64,000 nucleotides of DNA from positions 4,526,001-4,590,000 of the forward strand of contig NZ_JAFBBY010000001.1 of NCBI RefSeq assembly GCF_016907515.1, in the 5' to 3' direction. The DNA is from Nocardioides nitrophenolicus. GTDB lineage: Bacteria; Actinomycetota; Actinomycetes; Propionibacteriales; Nocardioidaceae. Each line of letters begins with the position of its first letter. Within the stretch, counting starts at the first letter, position 1. The notes under the pieces were generated by a model, which did not search any database, was not told the DNA's origin, and saw only the letters and a program-made list of their open reading frames with translations. Position numbers and translations under genes: made by a program. Shown piece by piece: positions 47,004-56,678 of this stretch.

Positions 47004-48566
47004 ATGGCCGTGCCCACCTTCGTCGACCGCGTGGTCCTGTCCGTGTCCGCCGGCCGCGGCGGCAACGGCGTCGCGTCCGTGCACCGCGAGAAGTTCAAGC
47101 CGCTCGGCGGTCCCGACGGTGGCAACGGCGGTCCGGGTGGCTCGGTCATCCTGCGTGTCGACCCCGACGTGACGACGCTGCTCGACTACCACCACAGCCC
47201 GCGCCGCAAGGCAGAGCACGGCGGCCACGGCGCCGGTGACCGGCGCAACGGATCCCACGGCGCCGACCTGGTGCTCGCCGTACCCGCGGGCACGGTCGTC
47301 AAGCAGCGCAACGGCGAGATGATCGCCGACCTGGTGACGCCCGGCGCCGAGCTGGTGGTCGCCCAGGGCGGCCGCGGCGGCCTCGGCAACGCCGCGCTGG
47401 CGTCCAAGACCCGCAAGGCGCCCGGGTTCGCGCTGCTGGGCGAGCCGGGTGACGAGCTGGAGGTGGTCCTCGAGCTCAAGGTGGTCGCCGACGTCGGCCT
47501 GGTCGGCTACCCCAGCGCCGGCAAGTCCAGCCTGATCGCCGCGATCTCGCGGGCCCGGCCGAAGATCGCCGACTACCCGTTCACCACGCTGGTCCCCAAT
47601 CTCGGCGTGGTCACCGCCGGCGAGACCGTGTTCACCGTCGCCGACGTGCCCGGCCTGATCGAGGGAGCGGCCGAGGGCCGCGGGCTGGGCCACGACTTCC
47701 TGCGCCACATCGAGCGCTGCGCGGCGATCGTCCACGTCCTCGACACCGCCACCCTCGAGCCGGGCCGCAACCCGCTCGACGACCTCGACGTGATCGAGGA
47801 CGAGCTGCGCCGCTACGGCGGCCTCGACGACCGGCCGCGCCTGGTCGCGCTCAACAAGGTGGACGTGCCCGACGGCCGCGGCATCGCCGAGCTGGTCGTC
47901 GAGGAGCTGCGCGAGCGCGGCCTGCGGGTCTTCGAGATCTCCGCGGTGTCCGGCGAGGGCACCCGCGAGCTGATCTACGCGATGGCCGAGATCGTGCTCG
48001 AGGCCCGCCGCGCCAAGGCGACCGAGATCCCGGCGCGGATCGTCGTACGCCCCAAGGCGGTCGACGACGACGGCTTCACCGTCAAGCGCACCGGCGCCGG
48101 CTGGCGGGTGCGGGGGGCGAAGCCCGAGCGCTGGGTGCGCCAGACCGACTTCAGCAACGACGAGGCGGTCGGCTACCTCGCCGACCGGCTCAACCGGCTC
48201 GGCGTCGAGACCAAGCTGCTGGAGCTCGGCGCGGAGGAGGGCGACGCCGTCCTCATCGGGCCGACCGAGAACGCCGTCGTCTTCGACTTCAAGCCCGGCA
48301 TCGACGCCGGCGCCGAGAACCTGTCGCGCCGTGGCGAGGACGACCGCTTCCACGCCGAGCGGCCCGCCGCGGCCCGGCGTCGCGAGATCCAGGAGCACAT
48401 GGACGAGCGGGCCGAGGGCGAGACCCGCGCAGACGTCGCGCGCCGCATCGACCAGCCGGAGGCCTACGGTCCGAGCTCCTTCGAGATCGGCTCCGAGGAG
48501 GACCCCGACGCGAAGCCGGCGCCGAGCTTCGACGACGACTGGCTGGAGGACGACCCCGGTGAGTGA
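47004..48566 (+). CDS. obg: GTPase Obg/CgtA
   Basis: 520 aa. Obg glycine-rich N-domain ([26 protein letters not shown]...), G domain with G1 [11 protein letters not shown]3 DVPGLIEGA and G4 NKVD, then the OCT domain (about 345-425), which is typical of Gram-positive Obg, and an acidic, less ordered C-terminus. It takes part in 50S assembly and stress control. The start lies 27 nt after the rpmA terminator and 83 nt after the rpmA stop. Its last 8 nt overlap the proB start. Confidence 0.97.
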   Translation: MAVPTFVDRVVLSVSAGRGGNGVASVHREKFKPLGGPDGGNGGPGGSVILRVDPDVTTLLDYHHSPRRKAEHGGHGAGDRRNGSHGADLVLAVPAGTVVKQRNGEMIADLVTPGAELVVAQGGRGGLGNAALASKTRKAPGFALLGEPGDELEVVLELKVVADVGLVGYPSAGKSSLIAAISRARPKIADYPFTTLVPNLGVVTAGETVFTVADVPGLIEGAAEGRGLGHDFLRHIERCAAIVHVLDTATLEPGRNPLDDLDVIEDELRRYGGLDDRPRLVALNKVDVPDGRGIAELVVEELRERGLRVFEISAVSGEGTRELIYAMAEIVLEARRAKATEIPARIVVRPKAVDDDGFTVKRTGAGWRVRGAKPERWVRQTDFSNDEAVGYLADRLNRLGVETKLLELGAEEGDAVLIGPTENAVVFDFKPGIDAGAENLSRRGEDDRFHAERPAAARRREIQEHMDERAEGETRADVARRIDQPEAYGPSSFEIGSEEDPDAKPAPSFDDDWLEDDPGE

Positions 48567-49677
48567 GCGGGCCCTGGTGACCGGGGCGCGCCGGATCGTG
48601 GTCAAGGTCGGCTCGTCGTCGCTGACCACGGCCGCGGGCGGCATCGCTCCGGAGCGGATGAGTGCCCTGGTCGACGTCCTCGCCGCCGCCCGGGCGCGGG
48701 GCGCGGAGGTGGTCCTGGTGTCCTCCGGCGCGATCGCCGCCGGCCTGGCTCCGCTGGGCCTGCGCAGGCGCCCGCGCGGCCTGGCCGCCCAGCAGGCCGC
48801 CGCCAGCGTCGGCCAGGGGCTGCTGGTGCACCGCTACACCGAGGAGCTCGCCCGCCACGGCCTGATCGCCGGGCAGGTGCTGCTCACGCTCGACGACGTC
48901 ACCCGGCGCTCCCACTACCGCAACGCCCACCAGACCTTCGCCCAGCTCCTCGAGCTCGGTGTGATCCCGATCGTCAACGAGAACGACACGGTCGCGACCA
49001 CCGAGATCCGGTTCGGCGACAACGACCGGCTGGCGGCCCTGGTCGCCCACCTGGTCCATGCCGACCTGCTGGTGCTCCTGTCCGACGTCGACGGCCTGTA
49101 CGACGGCCCGCCCAGCCGACCCGGCGCGCGGCTGATCCCCGACGTGCACGGCTCGGCCGACCTCGCCGACGTCGTCGTCGGCTCCGTGGGCGCCGCCGGG
49201 GTCGGCACCGGCGGCATGGTGACCAAGGTCGACGCCGCCGCGATCGCCACCGGCTCCGGCATCCCGGTGGTGCTGACCTCCGCGGACCGTGCGGGGGAGG
49301 CGCTGGCGGGGAAGCCGGTCGGGACGCTGTTCCATCCCACCGGCAAGCGCCGGCCCACCCGGCTGCTCTGGCTGCGCCACGCCACCGAGGCCAAGGGCGC
49401 ACTGGTGCTCGACGCCGGTGCGGTCCGCGCGGTGGTCGAGCGACGGGCCTCGCTCCTCGCGGCGGGTGTGACCGGCGTCCAGGGCGACTTCAGCGCGGGC
49501 GACCCGGTCGACCTGCTCGACCCCGACGGAGCCGTCGTGGCCCGCGGCCTGGTCAACTTCGACGCCGCCGAGGTGCCGAACCTGCTCGGGCGCTCGTCGA
49601 AGGAACTCAAGCGCGAGCTCGGCGCGGCGTACGAGCGCGAGATCATCCACCGCGACGACCTGGTGGTGCTCACCTGA
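48559..49677 (+). CDS. proB: Glutamate 5-kinase
   Basis: 372 aa. Amino-acid kinase domain: [13 protein letters not shown] near the start, [43 protein letters not shown], and [17 protein letters not shown] domain fills the last 95 residues ([31 protein letters not shown]). It phosphorylates glutamate, the first step of proline synthesis. GTG 48559 overlaps the end of obg by 8 nt and uses GGAGG inside obg. Adjacent proA is not present; the repeat region follows instead. Confidence 0.95.
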   Translation: MSERALVTGARRIVVKVGSSSLTTAAGGIAPERMSALVDVLAAARARGAEVVLVSSGAIAAGLAPLGLRRRPRGLAAQQAAASVGQGLLVHRYTEELARHGLIAGQVLLTLDDVTRRSHYRNAHQTFAQLLELGVIPIVNENDTVATTEIRFGDNDRLAALVAHLVHADLLVLLSDVDGLYDGPPSRPGARLIPDVHGSADLADVVVGSVGAAGVGTGGMVTKVDAAAIATGSGIPVVLTSADRAGEALAGKPVGTLFHPTGKRRPTRLLWLRHATEAKGALVLDAGAVRAVVERRASLLAAGVTGVQGDFSAGDPVDLLDPDGAVVARGLVNFDAAEVPNLLGRSSKELKRELGAAYEREIIHRDDLVVLT

Positions 49678-49734
49678 CACCCGCGGTCGTCGGGTGGCCC
49701 GGCGCTGGGTGGGGGGAGCGGATGGGTCTGCTTC

Positions 49735-49852
49735 GCGCTGTAACACGCAGTTCGCTGCTGTTCCGGACCCGGGACGTCGCGAAACGGTGTCTGTACGGGT
49801 CCGGGACATACGACCGAGGTCGGGTAGGCCGGCGGACAACGTGTTACAGCGC
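49735..49852. repeat. 118-bp repeat with terminal inverted repeats, copy A
   Basis: Begins GCGCTGTAACACG and ends with its exact reverse complement CGTGTTACAGCGC (13-bp perfect ends). Inside are GGACCC/GGGTCC and CGACC-GAG-GTCG inverted pairs. Copy B, 154 bp downstream, differs at about five positions. No open frame of note; both copies occupy the 369-bp gap between proB and the monooxygenase gene. Confidence 0.85.
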
Positions 49853-49888
49853 CTCCCGACGCATCCATCCGGTGGGCGGGTCCGTTCG

Positions 49889-50006
49889 GCGCTGTAACAC
49901 GCAGTTCGCTGCTGTTCCGGACCCAGGACGTCGCGAAACGGTGTCCGTACGGGTCCGGGACATACGACCGACGTCCGGTAGGCCGGCGGACAACGTGTTA
50001 CAGCGG
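49889..50006. repeat. 118-bp repeat with terminal inverted repeats, copy B
   Basis: Same orientation and length as copy A, 36 bp after its end. Ends GCGCTGTAACACG and CGTGTTACAGCG. The short flank before the left end (GGGTCCGTTCG) resembles the flank of copy A (GGGTCTGCTTCG), so the true period may be 154 bp. The related third copy near 63.9 kb is in the opposite orientation. Confidence 0.85.
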
Positions 50007-50046
50007 TTCCCGACCAGCCCCAGCCCACCCCACCACGAGGCCCTGG

Positions 50047-51141
50047 TCACCCTCGCAGCGCGCGCCGCACCCATCGGTCGGGCACGAGCGCCGAGAGCCG
50101 GTGTACGACGGCCGGTGCGTCGACGAGCAGGCTGGCCGCGCGGGAGGCCCGGACCACGCGTTCGGTGGGGCGGCGGCGGTGCCGCTCGAACGCCGCGAAG
50201 GCGGCTGCCGGCCGACCTGCCGGCGTCCCCGGTACGCCGAGCAGCCCGGCCAGCAGTGCCGCGTCGACCAGCGCCTGACCGCCGCCCTGGCCGAGGTGGG
50301 GGCGCATCGGGTGCGCGGCGTCGCCCAGCACCACCACCGGGCCGTCGGTCCAGCGGCGCAGCCGCTCGCGGTCGAGGACGTCGACCCGGCTGACCGTCGC
50401 CGGGTCGGTCGCGGCCAGCACCCGGGCGACCGGGTCCGGCCAGTCCCGGAACGCCCGGGCCAGGTGGGCGAGCTGGTCCGGCGCGGTGCCGTGGCCGGTG
50501 GCGCCGGCGGGCTCGCGGGCGGTGGCGAACCAGTAGGCCAGGTCCGCGCCCAGCGGCACCACCCCGAGCTCCTGACGCTCACCCCACAGCTGCACTGCGG
50601 TCAGTCCCGGGGCGGTGGTCAGGCCGCGCCAGGCGGGATAGCCGGCGTACCGCTCCCGCAGGCCGGGCTGCAGGGTGCGCGCCACCCGCGACCGGAAGCC
50701 GTCGGCGCCGACCAGGGCCGCGGCGTCGAGGGGCCTGGTGGACGTCTGCACCCGGACGCCCGCCCCGGCTCGCTGGTAGCCGGTGACCGCGCACCCGAAG
50801 GTCACGCTGCCCGGCGCCAGGCCGGCGTACAGCAGCTCGACGAGCACCCCGCGGCGGACGGCGAGCAGCGGCAGGTCGAGCGTGCGGAGCACCCGGCCGG
50901 AGCGGGTGCGGACCGTCCCGGGGCCGACGGGGTGGCCGGCGGCGCGCACGGCGGCGCCGATGCCGATCCGGTCCAGCGCGGCCAGGGCCTGCGGCCAGAG
51001 GGTGATCGCGCCGCCGGTGCTGCCGAGGGCCGGTCGCTCGTCGAGCAGCCGGCACGACCACGCCGAGCCGGCGTGCCGCAGCGCGGCCGCGAGGGCGAGC
51101 CCGGCGATGCCGGCCCCGGCGATCACCAGCTCCTCGCTCAC
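50047..51141 (-). CDS. FAD-dependent monooxygenase (PF01494 type)
   Basis: 364 aa. FAD-binding GAGIAGLALAAALRHAG near the N-terminus (GxGxxG), the DG motif region ALVGADGFRSRVARTL, and GDAAHPMRPHLGQGGGQALVDA for the FAD ribityl and pyrophosphate. This is the p-hydroxybenzoate-hydroxylase fold; relatives hydroxylate aromatic compounds. The substrate is unknown. GTG 51141 is the first start after the upstream gene and leaves GAGIAG at residue 8; no strong ribosome binding site. It is 26 bp from ppk2, on the same strand, and ends 41 bp from repeat copy B. Confidence 0.88.
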   Translation of the reverse strand: MSEELVIAGAGIAGLALAAALRHAGSAWSCRLLDERPALGSTGGAITLWPQALAALDRIGIGAAVRAAGHPVGPGTVRTRSGRVLRTLDLPLLAVRRGVLVELLYAGLAPGSVTFGCAVTGYQRAGAGVRVQTSTRPLDAAALVGADGFRSRVARTLQPGLRERYAGYPAWRGLTTAPGLTAVQLWGERQELGVVPLGADLAYWFATAREPAGATGHGTAPDQLAHLARAFRDWPDPVARVLAATDPATVSRVDVLDRERLRRWTDGPVVVLGDAAHPMRPHLGQGGGQALVDAALLAGLLGVPGTPAGRPAAAFAAFERHRRRPTERVVRASRAASLLVDAPAVVHRLSALVPDRWVRRALRG

Positions 51142-51167
51142 CCGGCCACGGTAGCGGCCGGAGCCGC

Positions 51168-52058
51168 TCAGTCGCCGACCGCGTCGATCCCGCGCCGGAC
51201 GATCAGCGGGTCGGGAGCGCCCACGATGCCGGCGTCCCTGCCGTCGTAGTCGAACCGGGACAGGAAGTGCCGCATCGCGTTGATCCGGGCCCGCTTCTTG
51301 TCGTTGGACTTGACCGTCGTCCACGGCGCCACGTCGGTGTCGGTGCGGCGGATCATCGCCTCCTTGGCCTCGGTGTAGGCCTCCCACCGGTCGAGGGACT
51401 CCAGGTCCATGGGGGACAGCTTCCACTGCCGGACCGGGTCGACCTGGCGGATGATGAAGCGGGTGCGCTGCTCCGAGCGGGTCACCGAGAACCAGTACTT
51501 GGTGAGCGTGATGCCGGACTCGACGAGCATCGCCTCGAAGGAGGGCACCTGCCGCATGAAGGTCTCGTACTCGTCGGGCGAGCAGAAGCCCATCACCCGC
51601 TCGACGACGGCGCGGTTGTACCAGCTGCGGTCGAACAGGGCCATCTCGCCGGCGGTCGGGAGGTGCTGGACGTAGCGCTGGAAGTACCACTGCCCGGCCT
51701 CGCGGTCGCTCGGCTTGGTCAGCGCGACCACGCGCGCGTGGCGGGGGTTGAGGTGCTCCATGAACCTCTTGATGGTGCCGCCCTTGCCGGCGGCGTCGCG
51801 GCCCTCGAAGACCAGCACGTGCTTGGAGCCACGGGCCTGGGCCCACGCCTGGAACTTGAGCAGCTCGACCTGGAGCAGGTACTTCTGCTCGTCGTACTCC
51901 TCGCGCTGGAGCCGCTCGTCGTAGGGGTAGTTCTCCCGCCAGGTGTCGACCGCCCGGCCGACCGGGTCGATGAGCACCGGGTCGTCGTCGTGGTCGTCGC
52001 CGATGGTGTGGCCCTCGACGCCGAGGCGGTCGATGTAGGCACGGACGTCCTGCAGCAT
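51168..52058 (-). CDS. ppk2: Polyphosphate kinase 2
   Basis: 296 aa. PPK2 Walker A FEGRDAAGKGGTIKRF (GRDAAGKGG at 86-94), Walker B-like ALFDRSWYNRAVVERVMGF (143 on), and the lid-region pattern FIIRQVDPVRQWKLSPMDLESLDRW. The family uses polyphosphate to phosphorylate nucleoside di- or monophosphates. The class is not certain from sequence. Start: TAGCCT on the minus strand (52070-52065) lies 6 nt upstream, giving a leaderless transcript. Divergent from the cysteine desulfurase gene. Confidence 0.95.
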   Translation of the reverse strand: MLQDVRAYIDRLGVEGHTIGDDHDDDPVLIDPVGRAVDTWRENYPYDERLQREEYDEQKYLLQVELLKFQAWAQARGSKHVLVFEGRDAAGKGGTIKRFMEHLNPRHARVVALTKPSDREAGQWYFQRYVQHLPTAGEMALFDRSWYNRAVVERVMGFCSPDEYETFMRQVPSFEAMLVESGITLTKYWFSVTRSEQRTRFIIRQVDPVRQWKLSPMDLESLDRWEAYTEAKEAMIRRTDTDVAPWTTVKSNDKKRARINAMRHFLSRFDYDGRDAGIVGAPDPLIVRRGIDAVGD

Positions 52059-52070
52059 GGCTGGAGGCTA
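52059..52070 (-). promoter_or_regulatory. Leaderless promoter -10 box of ppk2
   Basis: TAGCCT (minus strand, 52070-52065), 6 nt before the ATG, with no ribosome binding site. On the plus strand, TAATCT (52125-52130) is the corresponding -10 for the divergent cysteine desulfurase gene, which also has GGAGG before its ATG. Confidence 0.5.
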
Positions 52071-52140
52071 GGGAGCCGGCGTGAACGGAAGGTGACCGTG
52101 AGCTGGCCCGCCACGACCGGAGGCTAATCTTGGAGGCGCC

Positions 52141-53316
52141 ATGAACGACGCCCGCACGGTCTACCTCGACCACGCCGCGACGACGCCGATGACCGACGTC
52201 GCGGTGGAGGCGATGACCGCCCACCTGCGCGAGGTCGGCAACGCCAGCTCGCTGCACGCGTCCGGCCGCCGGGCCCGTCGGGTCGTCGAGGAGTCGCGCG
52301 AGACCGTGGCGCAGGCCCTGGGCTGCCGTCCCGGCGAGGTGGTGTTCACCTCCGGCGGCACCGAGGCCGACAACCTCGCCGTCAAGGGGCTGTACTGGTC
52401 GCGCCGCGACGCCGACCCCCGCCGGGTGCGGATCCTCGCGACCGCCGTCGAGCACCACGCCGTGCTCGACGCGCTGGCGTGGCTCGAGGAGCACGAAGGC
52501 GCCGAGGTCGAGCTGCTGCCCGTCGACGAGCTGGGCCGGCTCGACGTCGCCGCGCTGCGAGCGGCGATCGAGCGTGACCCCGCGTCGATCGCGCTGGTCA
52601 CGGTGATGTGGGCCAACAACGAGGTCGGCACCCTCCAGCCGATCGGCGACGTCGTCGCCCTCGCGCACCCCCACGGCATCCCCGTCCACACCGACGCCGT
52701 CCAGGCGGTCGGCGCGACCCCCGTCGACTTCGCGGCCTCCGGCGTCGACGCGCTCTCGCTGTCCGGACACAAGGTCGGCGGGCCCCAGGGCGTCGGCGCG
52801 CTCGTCGTACGCCGGGAGGTCGAGCTGGCCGCGCTCGTCCACGGCGGCGGGCAGGAGCGCGACGTGCGCAGCGGCACCCTCGACGTCCCGGCGATCGCGG
52901 GCTTCGCCGCCGCGGTCGAGCTCGCGGTCAAGCAGCAGAGCGAGCACGCCGCCCGGCTCACGGCTCTGCGCGACGACCTGGTCGCCGCCGTACGACGGGC
53001 GGTGCCGGACGCCGTGCTCAACGGCGACCCGGTCGACCGACTGCCCGGCAACGCCCACCTCAGCTTCCCGGGCTGCGAGGGCGACTCGCTGCTGATGCTG
53101 CTCGACGCCCGCGGCATCGAGTGCTCGACCGGATCGGCCTGCTCGGCCGGCGTGCCCCAGCCCTCCCACGTGCTGCTGGCGATGGGCCGCACGAGCGACG
53201 GCGCCCGCAGCTCCCTGCGGTTCAGCCTGGGCCACACCAGCACGTCCGCCGACGTCGAGGCGGTCGGCGAGGCGATCGCCGCCTGCGTCGAGCGGGCCCG
53301 CGCGGCTCGTGCCTGA
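52141..53316 (+). CDS. Cysteine desulfurase (NifS/IscS-like)
   Basis: 391 aa, class V aminotransferase fold. [10 protein letters not shown] at the start, PLP-binding Lys211 in [16 protein letters not shown], and the active-site Cys334 loop [12 protein letters not shown]. It removes sulfur from cysteine as a persulfide. GGAGG lies 6 nt before ATG 52141. The next gene, mnmA, uses just such a sulfur relay for tRNA 2-thiolation, and the two are 20 bp apart, so this copy probably serves MnmA rather than, or as well as, Fe-S assembly. Confidence 0.95.
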   Translation: MNDARTVYLDHAATTPMTDVAVEAMTAHLREVGNASSLHASGRRARRVVEESRETVAQALGCRPGEVVFTSGGTEADNLAVKGLYWSRRDADPRRVRILATAVEHHAVLDALAWLEEHEGAEVELLPVDELGRLDVAALRAAIERDPASIALVTVMWANNEVGTLQPIGDVVALAHPHGIPVHTDAVQAVGATPVDFAASGVDALSLSGHKVGGPQGVGALVVRREVELAALVHGGGQERDVRSGTLDVPAIAGFAAAVELAVKQQSEHAARLTALRDDLVAAVRRAVPDAVLNGDPVDRLPGNAHLSFPGCEGDSLLMLLDARGIECSTGSACSAGVPQPSHVLLAMGRTSDGARSSLRFSLGHTSTSADVEAVGEAIAACVERARAARA

Positions 53317-53336
53317 CGTCCGGAGGTGAGCAGCCG

Positions 53337-54452
53337 ATGAAGGTCGTCGCCGCCATGTCGGGCGGAGTGGACTCCGCGGTGGCCGCCGCGCGCGCCGCCG
53401 AGGCCGGCCACGAGGTCACCGGCATCCACCTGGCCCTCTCGCGCAACCCGAAGTCGTACCGCACCGGTGCCCGCGGCTGCTGCACCATCGAGGACGCCAA
53501 CGACGCCCGCCGCGCGGCCGACGTGATCGGCATCCCGTTCTACGTCTGGGACCTCTCCGACCGCTTCCACGCCGACGTGGTCGAGGACTTCATGGACACC
53601 TACGCGGCCGGGCAGACGCCCAACCCCTGCCTGCGCTGCAACGAGCGGATCAAGTTCGCCGCGGTCCTCGACCGGGCGCTCGCGCTGGGCTTCGACTCCG
53701 TCGCGACCGGGCACTACGCGACGGTCCGGACGTCGGCCGGTGGCGACGTCGAGCTGCACCGGGCGGTCGACGGGGCCAAGGACCAGTCCTATGTGCTCGG
53801 GGTGCTCGACGAGCAGCAGCTGCGGCACTCGCTCTTCCCGCTCGGCGACACGCCCAAGCCGCAGGTGCGGGCCGAGGCGGCCGCGCGTGGGCTGCTGGTC
53901 GCCGACAAGCCCGACAGCCACGACATCTGCTTCGTCGCCGACGGCGACAGCACCGGCTGGCTGCGCGAGAAGCTCGGCGACCGCGCGCCCAACCACGGCG
54001 GCGAGATCGTCGACGACGTCACCGGGGCGGTGCTCGGCGAGCACACCGGGACCTACGGGTTCACGATCGGGCAGCGCAAGGGGCTGCGGCTCGGGCATCC
54101 CGCCGCCGACGGCCGGCCGCGCTACGTCCTCGACATCGAGCCGGTCTCGGGCACGGTGACCGTCGGGCCGCGCGAGCGGCTCGCGGTCGACCGGGTCGAG
54201 GGCGACCGGGTGCGCTGGTGCGGCCGTCCGCTCGACGCCGGCAGCGTCCTCGACGGCCCCGGGGTGACGGTCCAGCTGCGCGCCCACGGCGCCGAGCACC
54301 GCGCGGTCGTCCGTGTCGGCGCCGACACGCTGGACGTCGACCTGCTCGAGCACGCCGAGGGGATCGCGCCCGGCCAGGCCGTCGTCGTCTACGACGGCAC
54401 CCGGGTCGTCGGCTCCGCCGCGATCACCCGCACCCGGCGGGTGGCGGCGTGA
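53337..54452 (+). CDS. mnmA: tRNA-uridine 2-sulfurtransferase MnmA
   Basis: 371 aa. PP-loop SGGVDSAV (8-15); catalytic Cys98 in [14 protein letters not shown] and the partner Cys in [21 protein letters not shown] and the C-terminal beta domain follow. It makes s2U34 in tRNA-Lys, Glu and Gln. GGAGGTG lies 8 nt before the ATG. Its stop overlaps the next gene by 4 nt (GTGA). No Zn cluster or fusion is present. Confidence 0.96.
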   Translation: MKVVAAMSGGVDSAVAAARAAEAGHEVTGIHLALSRNPKSYRTGARGCCTIEDANDARRAADVIGIPFYVWDLSDRFHADVVEDFMDTYAAGQTPNPCLRCNERIKFAAVLDRALALGFDSVATGHYATVRTSAGGDVELHRAVDGAKDQSYVLGVLDEQQLRHSLFPLGDTPKPQVRAEAAARGLLVADKPDSHDICFVADGDSTGWLREKLGDRAPNHGGEIVDDVTGAVLGEHTGTYGFTIGQRKGLRLGHPAADGRPRYVLDIEPVSGTVTVGPRERLAVDRVEGDRVRWCGRPLDAGSVLDGPGVTVQLRAHGAEHRAVVRVGADTLDVDLLEHAEGIAPGQAVVVYDGTRVVGSAAITRTRRVAA

Positions 54453-55468
54453 GCGGCGGCGTGAGGGGCACCGGCGTCGGCTCCTTCCCGGGCGACACCC
54501 AGCGCGACTACGACGAGGCGCTGTCCGTGGTGCTCGGCGAGCTCGCCTCCGACGAGCACGGGCTGGCCTTCGTGCCCGAGGTGCCCGGCCGCGGCGCCGG
54601 AGCCGCGCTGACCGGCCGCACCCTGGGCCTGGTCACCGAGCTCGACGCCGACCTGCAGCCCGAGGGCTGGCGGCTCACCGGCACCTCCGGCGCGCCGGCG
54701 CTCGACCAGCGCCGCGCGCGCAGCCTGCTCGCCCAGGACCTCGACGCGCTGGAGGAGCGGGCCGCCGGGCACGCCGGGCCGGTCAAGGTGCAGGTCGCCG
54801 GTCCGTGGACCCTCGCCGCCACCGTCGAGCGCCCGCGGGGCGACAAGCTGCTCGCCGACCACGGTGCCCGCCGCGAGCTCGCCCAGGCGCTCGCCGTCGC
54901 GGTGGGCGACCACCTGGCCGACGTCCGCCGCCGGCTGCCGGACGCCGCCGAGCTGGTGCTCCAGCTCGACGAACCGGCGCTGCCCGCGGTGCTGGCGGCC
55001 GGCGTACCGACGGCGTCGGGGTTCGGCAAGCACCGCGCCGTCCATCCGCCCGAGGCGAGCGAGGCACTGGGCTGGGTGCTCGCCGCGGCCGCCGACGCGG
55101 GTGCGACGCCGTGGGTGCACTGCTGCGCGGCCGACGCGCCGATCGCGCTGCTCCGCGGCGCCGGCGCGCGGGGCGTGCTGGTCGACCTCGACCAGCTCGA
55201 CGCCGACGGTCACGACGCCGCGGCCGAGGCGCTGGAGGCGGGCGACACCATCGGACTCGGCGTGGTGCCGACGACCGGACCGCTGCCCGGCGACAAGGCG
55301 CTCGTGGAGCGGGGGCTGCGCTGGCTGGACCTGCTGGGCCTCGACCCGGAGCGGGCCGGCGCCGGCCTGGTGGTCACGCCCACCTGCGGACTCGCCGGCA
55401 GCTCCGCCGCCGACGCCCGCCGCGCGCTCGAGCTGGCCCGACGGGTTGCGAGCGCTCTGTCAGGCTGA
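54449..55468 (+). CDS. MetE-like cobalamin-independent methionine synthase domain protein
   Basis: 339 aa, a single (beta/alpha)8 domain corresponding to the C-terminal half of Met[11 protein letters not shown] at the N-terminus, [27 protein letters not shown], and the zinc ligands His/Cys in WVHCCAAD and Cys in [12 protein letters not shown]. Full MetE proteins are about 750 aa, so this is the short actinobacterial form. Homocysteine methylation is possible, but the methyl donor and a link with sulfur transfer to tRNA are open. GTG 54449 overlaps mnmA (GTGA). Confidence 0.88.
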   Translation: MSGGVRGTGVGSFPGDTQRDYDEALSVVLGELASDEHGLAFVPEVPGRGAGAALTGRTLGLVTELDADLQPEGWRLTGTSGAPALDQRRARSLLAQDLDALEERAAGHAGPVKVQVAGPWTLAATVERPRGDKLLADHGARRELAQALAVAVGDHLADVRRRLPDAAELVLQLDEPALPAVLAAGVPTASGFGKHRAVHPPEASEALGWVLAAAADAGATPWVHCCAADAPIALLRGAGARGVLVDLDQLDADGHDAAAEALEAGDTIGLGVVPTTGPLPGDKALVERGLRWLDLLGLDPERAGAGLVVTPTCGLAGSSAADARRALELARRVASALSG

Positions 55469-55472
55469 TCGG

Positions 55473-56555
55473 GTGATCAGCACTCGGGGCTTCCTGCTCA
55501 AGAGCCTGGCCGCCGCACTCGTCGTGCTCGGCGTGCTCGTGGCCGTCACCGCGCTCGGCCGCTGGCTCTCCGGCTCCGACGACGGTCCCGACGGCGGTCC
55601 CGACGGCGGCCCGGCGCCCGCGACCAAGAAGGCGATCGCGGCCGTGGCCGTCGACGTCCTCGACCTGCGCGTCACGTCCTTCGAGGTGAACCCCTCCTAC
55701 GACACGCCGGACCCGCTGGGCGTCGAGATCCGCTTCCGGCCGCCGGGGGAGGAGGGCGACTCCCACTATCTCCACGTCGGGGTGCGGCCGGAGGGGCAGG
55801 CAGAGGAGTGCAGGGAGTACTACGAGTGCGCCGACTGGGAGGACCACGGCGGCCGGTTCCACCTGTCCTGGCAGGAGGAGCAGCCCGAGGAGGATCCCGG
55901 CATCCTCACCCTGACCTTCCGCGTCGCGGGGGAGGAGCGCAGCGTCACCTACGCCGGCGAGCAGCTCACCGGCGACCCGCGGGAGCAGGAGCTGCCGCTC
56001 AGCGTCGAGGGCGACCTGGTGCGGCTGCTCACCGACGACCGCCTCTCCGCGACCACCACCCGGGCGATGGTCGAGGCCGACCTGCCGAAGTGGCCGGAGG
56101 ACGACACGGCCGGTGACCCGGTCCCGACCACGCCCGAGATCGTCGCGCAGTGGATGGTCGAGGACGGGGTGCGCGAGGTCGCGGACCAGCGCCCCGCCGA
56201 CACCGGCGCGTACGGCGACGGCGCGGTCGGCGCCGAGCTGGCCGCGCGCGACCACACGACGAGCGTGGTGCTGGTGCCGAAGGACAGCCCGACGGTGCCG
56301 ACCTGCGGTGCGGACTGGCACTGCGAGACCCGGCGCGACGTCGTACGGGGCTGGCAGCCGGGCGTCGCGATCGCCATCCGCCGGACCCCCGACGCCGTCG
56401 TACTGGTCACCGTCCGCGCCGACGGCATCGACGGGCCGGTCGGTCGGCGTTCCGGTGGTGCGGCCGCGGCCGACTATCTGGCCCTGGCGGACGGCTTCGC
56501 CGCGTTCACGCTGACCACGACCAAGGAGTTCGCCGCCGGCGTCCCGGCCTGGTGA
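55473..56555 (+). CDS. Hypothetical exported/membrane-anchored protein
   Basis: 360 aa. One N-terminal membrane helix (about 8-32) followed by a low-complexity GSDDGPDGGPDGGPAPATKK linker and a large extracytoplasmic domain rich in acidic residues. Cys pairs lie in EECREYYECADW and PTCGADWHCETRRD, compatible with disulfides. No family recognised. It starts 4 nt after the MetE-like gene with no strong ribosome binding site at GTG 55473. The next features are a 32-bp tandem repeat and the hairpin. Confidence 0.7.
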   Translation: MISTRGFLLKSLAAALVVLGVLVAVTALGRWLSGSDDGPDGGPDGGPAPATKKAIAAVAVDVLDLRVTSFEVNPSYDTPDPLGVEIRFRPPGEEGDSHYLHVGVRPEGQAEECREYYECADWEDHGGRFHLSWQEEQPEEDPGILTLTFRVAGEERSVTYAGEQLTGDPREQELPLSVEGDLVRLLTDDRLSATTTRAMVEADLPKWPEDDTAGDPVPTTPEIVAQWMVEDGVREVADQRPADTGAYGDGAVGAELAARDHTTSVVLVPKDSPTVPTCGADWHCETRRDVVRGWQPGVAIAIRRTPDAVVLVTVRADGIDGPVGRRSGGAAAADYLALADGFAAFTLTTTKEFAAGVPAW

Positions 56556-56559
56556 TTCC

Positions 56560-56645
56560 GCCGACCCGGCGCGAACTGGCTCCGGAAATGCGCCGACCCG
56601 GCGTGAAGTGGCTCGAAAAAAGCACCGACCCGGCGCAAAAGTGGC
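56560..56645. repeat. 32-bp tandem direct repeat, 2.7 copies
   Basis: Units start at 56560, 56592 and 56624, each opening with (G/A)CCGACCCGGCG followed by a variable AA and GGC. The third unit is the left arm of a 19-bp hairpin, whose right arm is therefore an inverted copy. It fills the space between two convergent genes. Confidence 0.75.
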
Positions 56646-56663
56646 ACTTTTGCGCCGGGTCGG
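56625..56663. terminator. Long hairpin, probable bidirectional terminator
   Basis: CCGACCCGGCGCAAAAGTG, one base G, then the exact reverse complement: a 19-bp perfect inverted repeat containing AAAA/TTTT runs. It lies between the convergent hypothetical protein gene and the efflux pump gene. Confidence 0.8.
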
Positions 56664-56678
56664 CGGGGGAGGCCGGGG

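Noticed and set aside
49737-50005. Repeats A and B as a short CRISPR array
   Set aside because: Only two 118-bp units with near-identical interiors; no short repeats with unique spacers and no cas genes.
49844-50074. Small minus-strand open frame across repeat copy B (76 codons)
   Set aside because: Its translation merely reflects the repeat sequence, which gives similar peptides in copy A; no ribosome binding site.
56560-56663. 32-bp periodicity as a CRISPR repeat
   Set aside because: The whole 32-bp period is repeated without unique spacers, and it ends in a hairpin between convergent genes.
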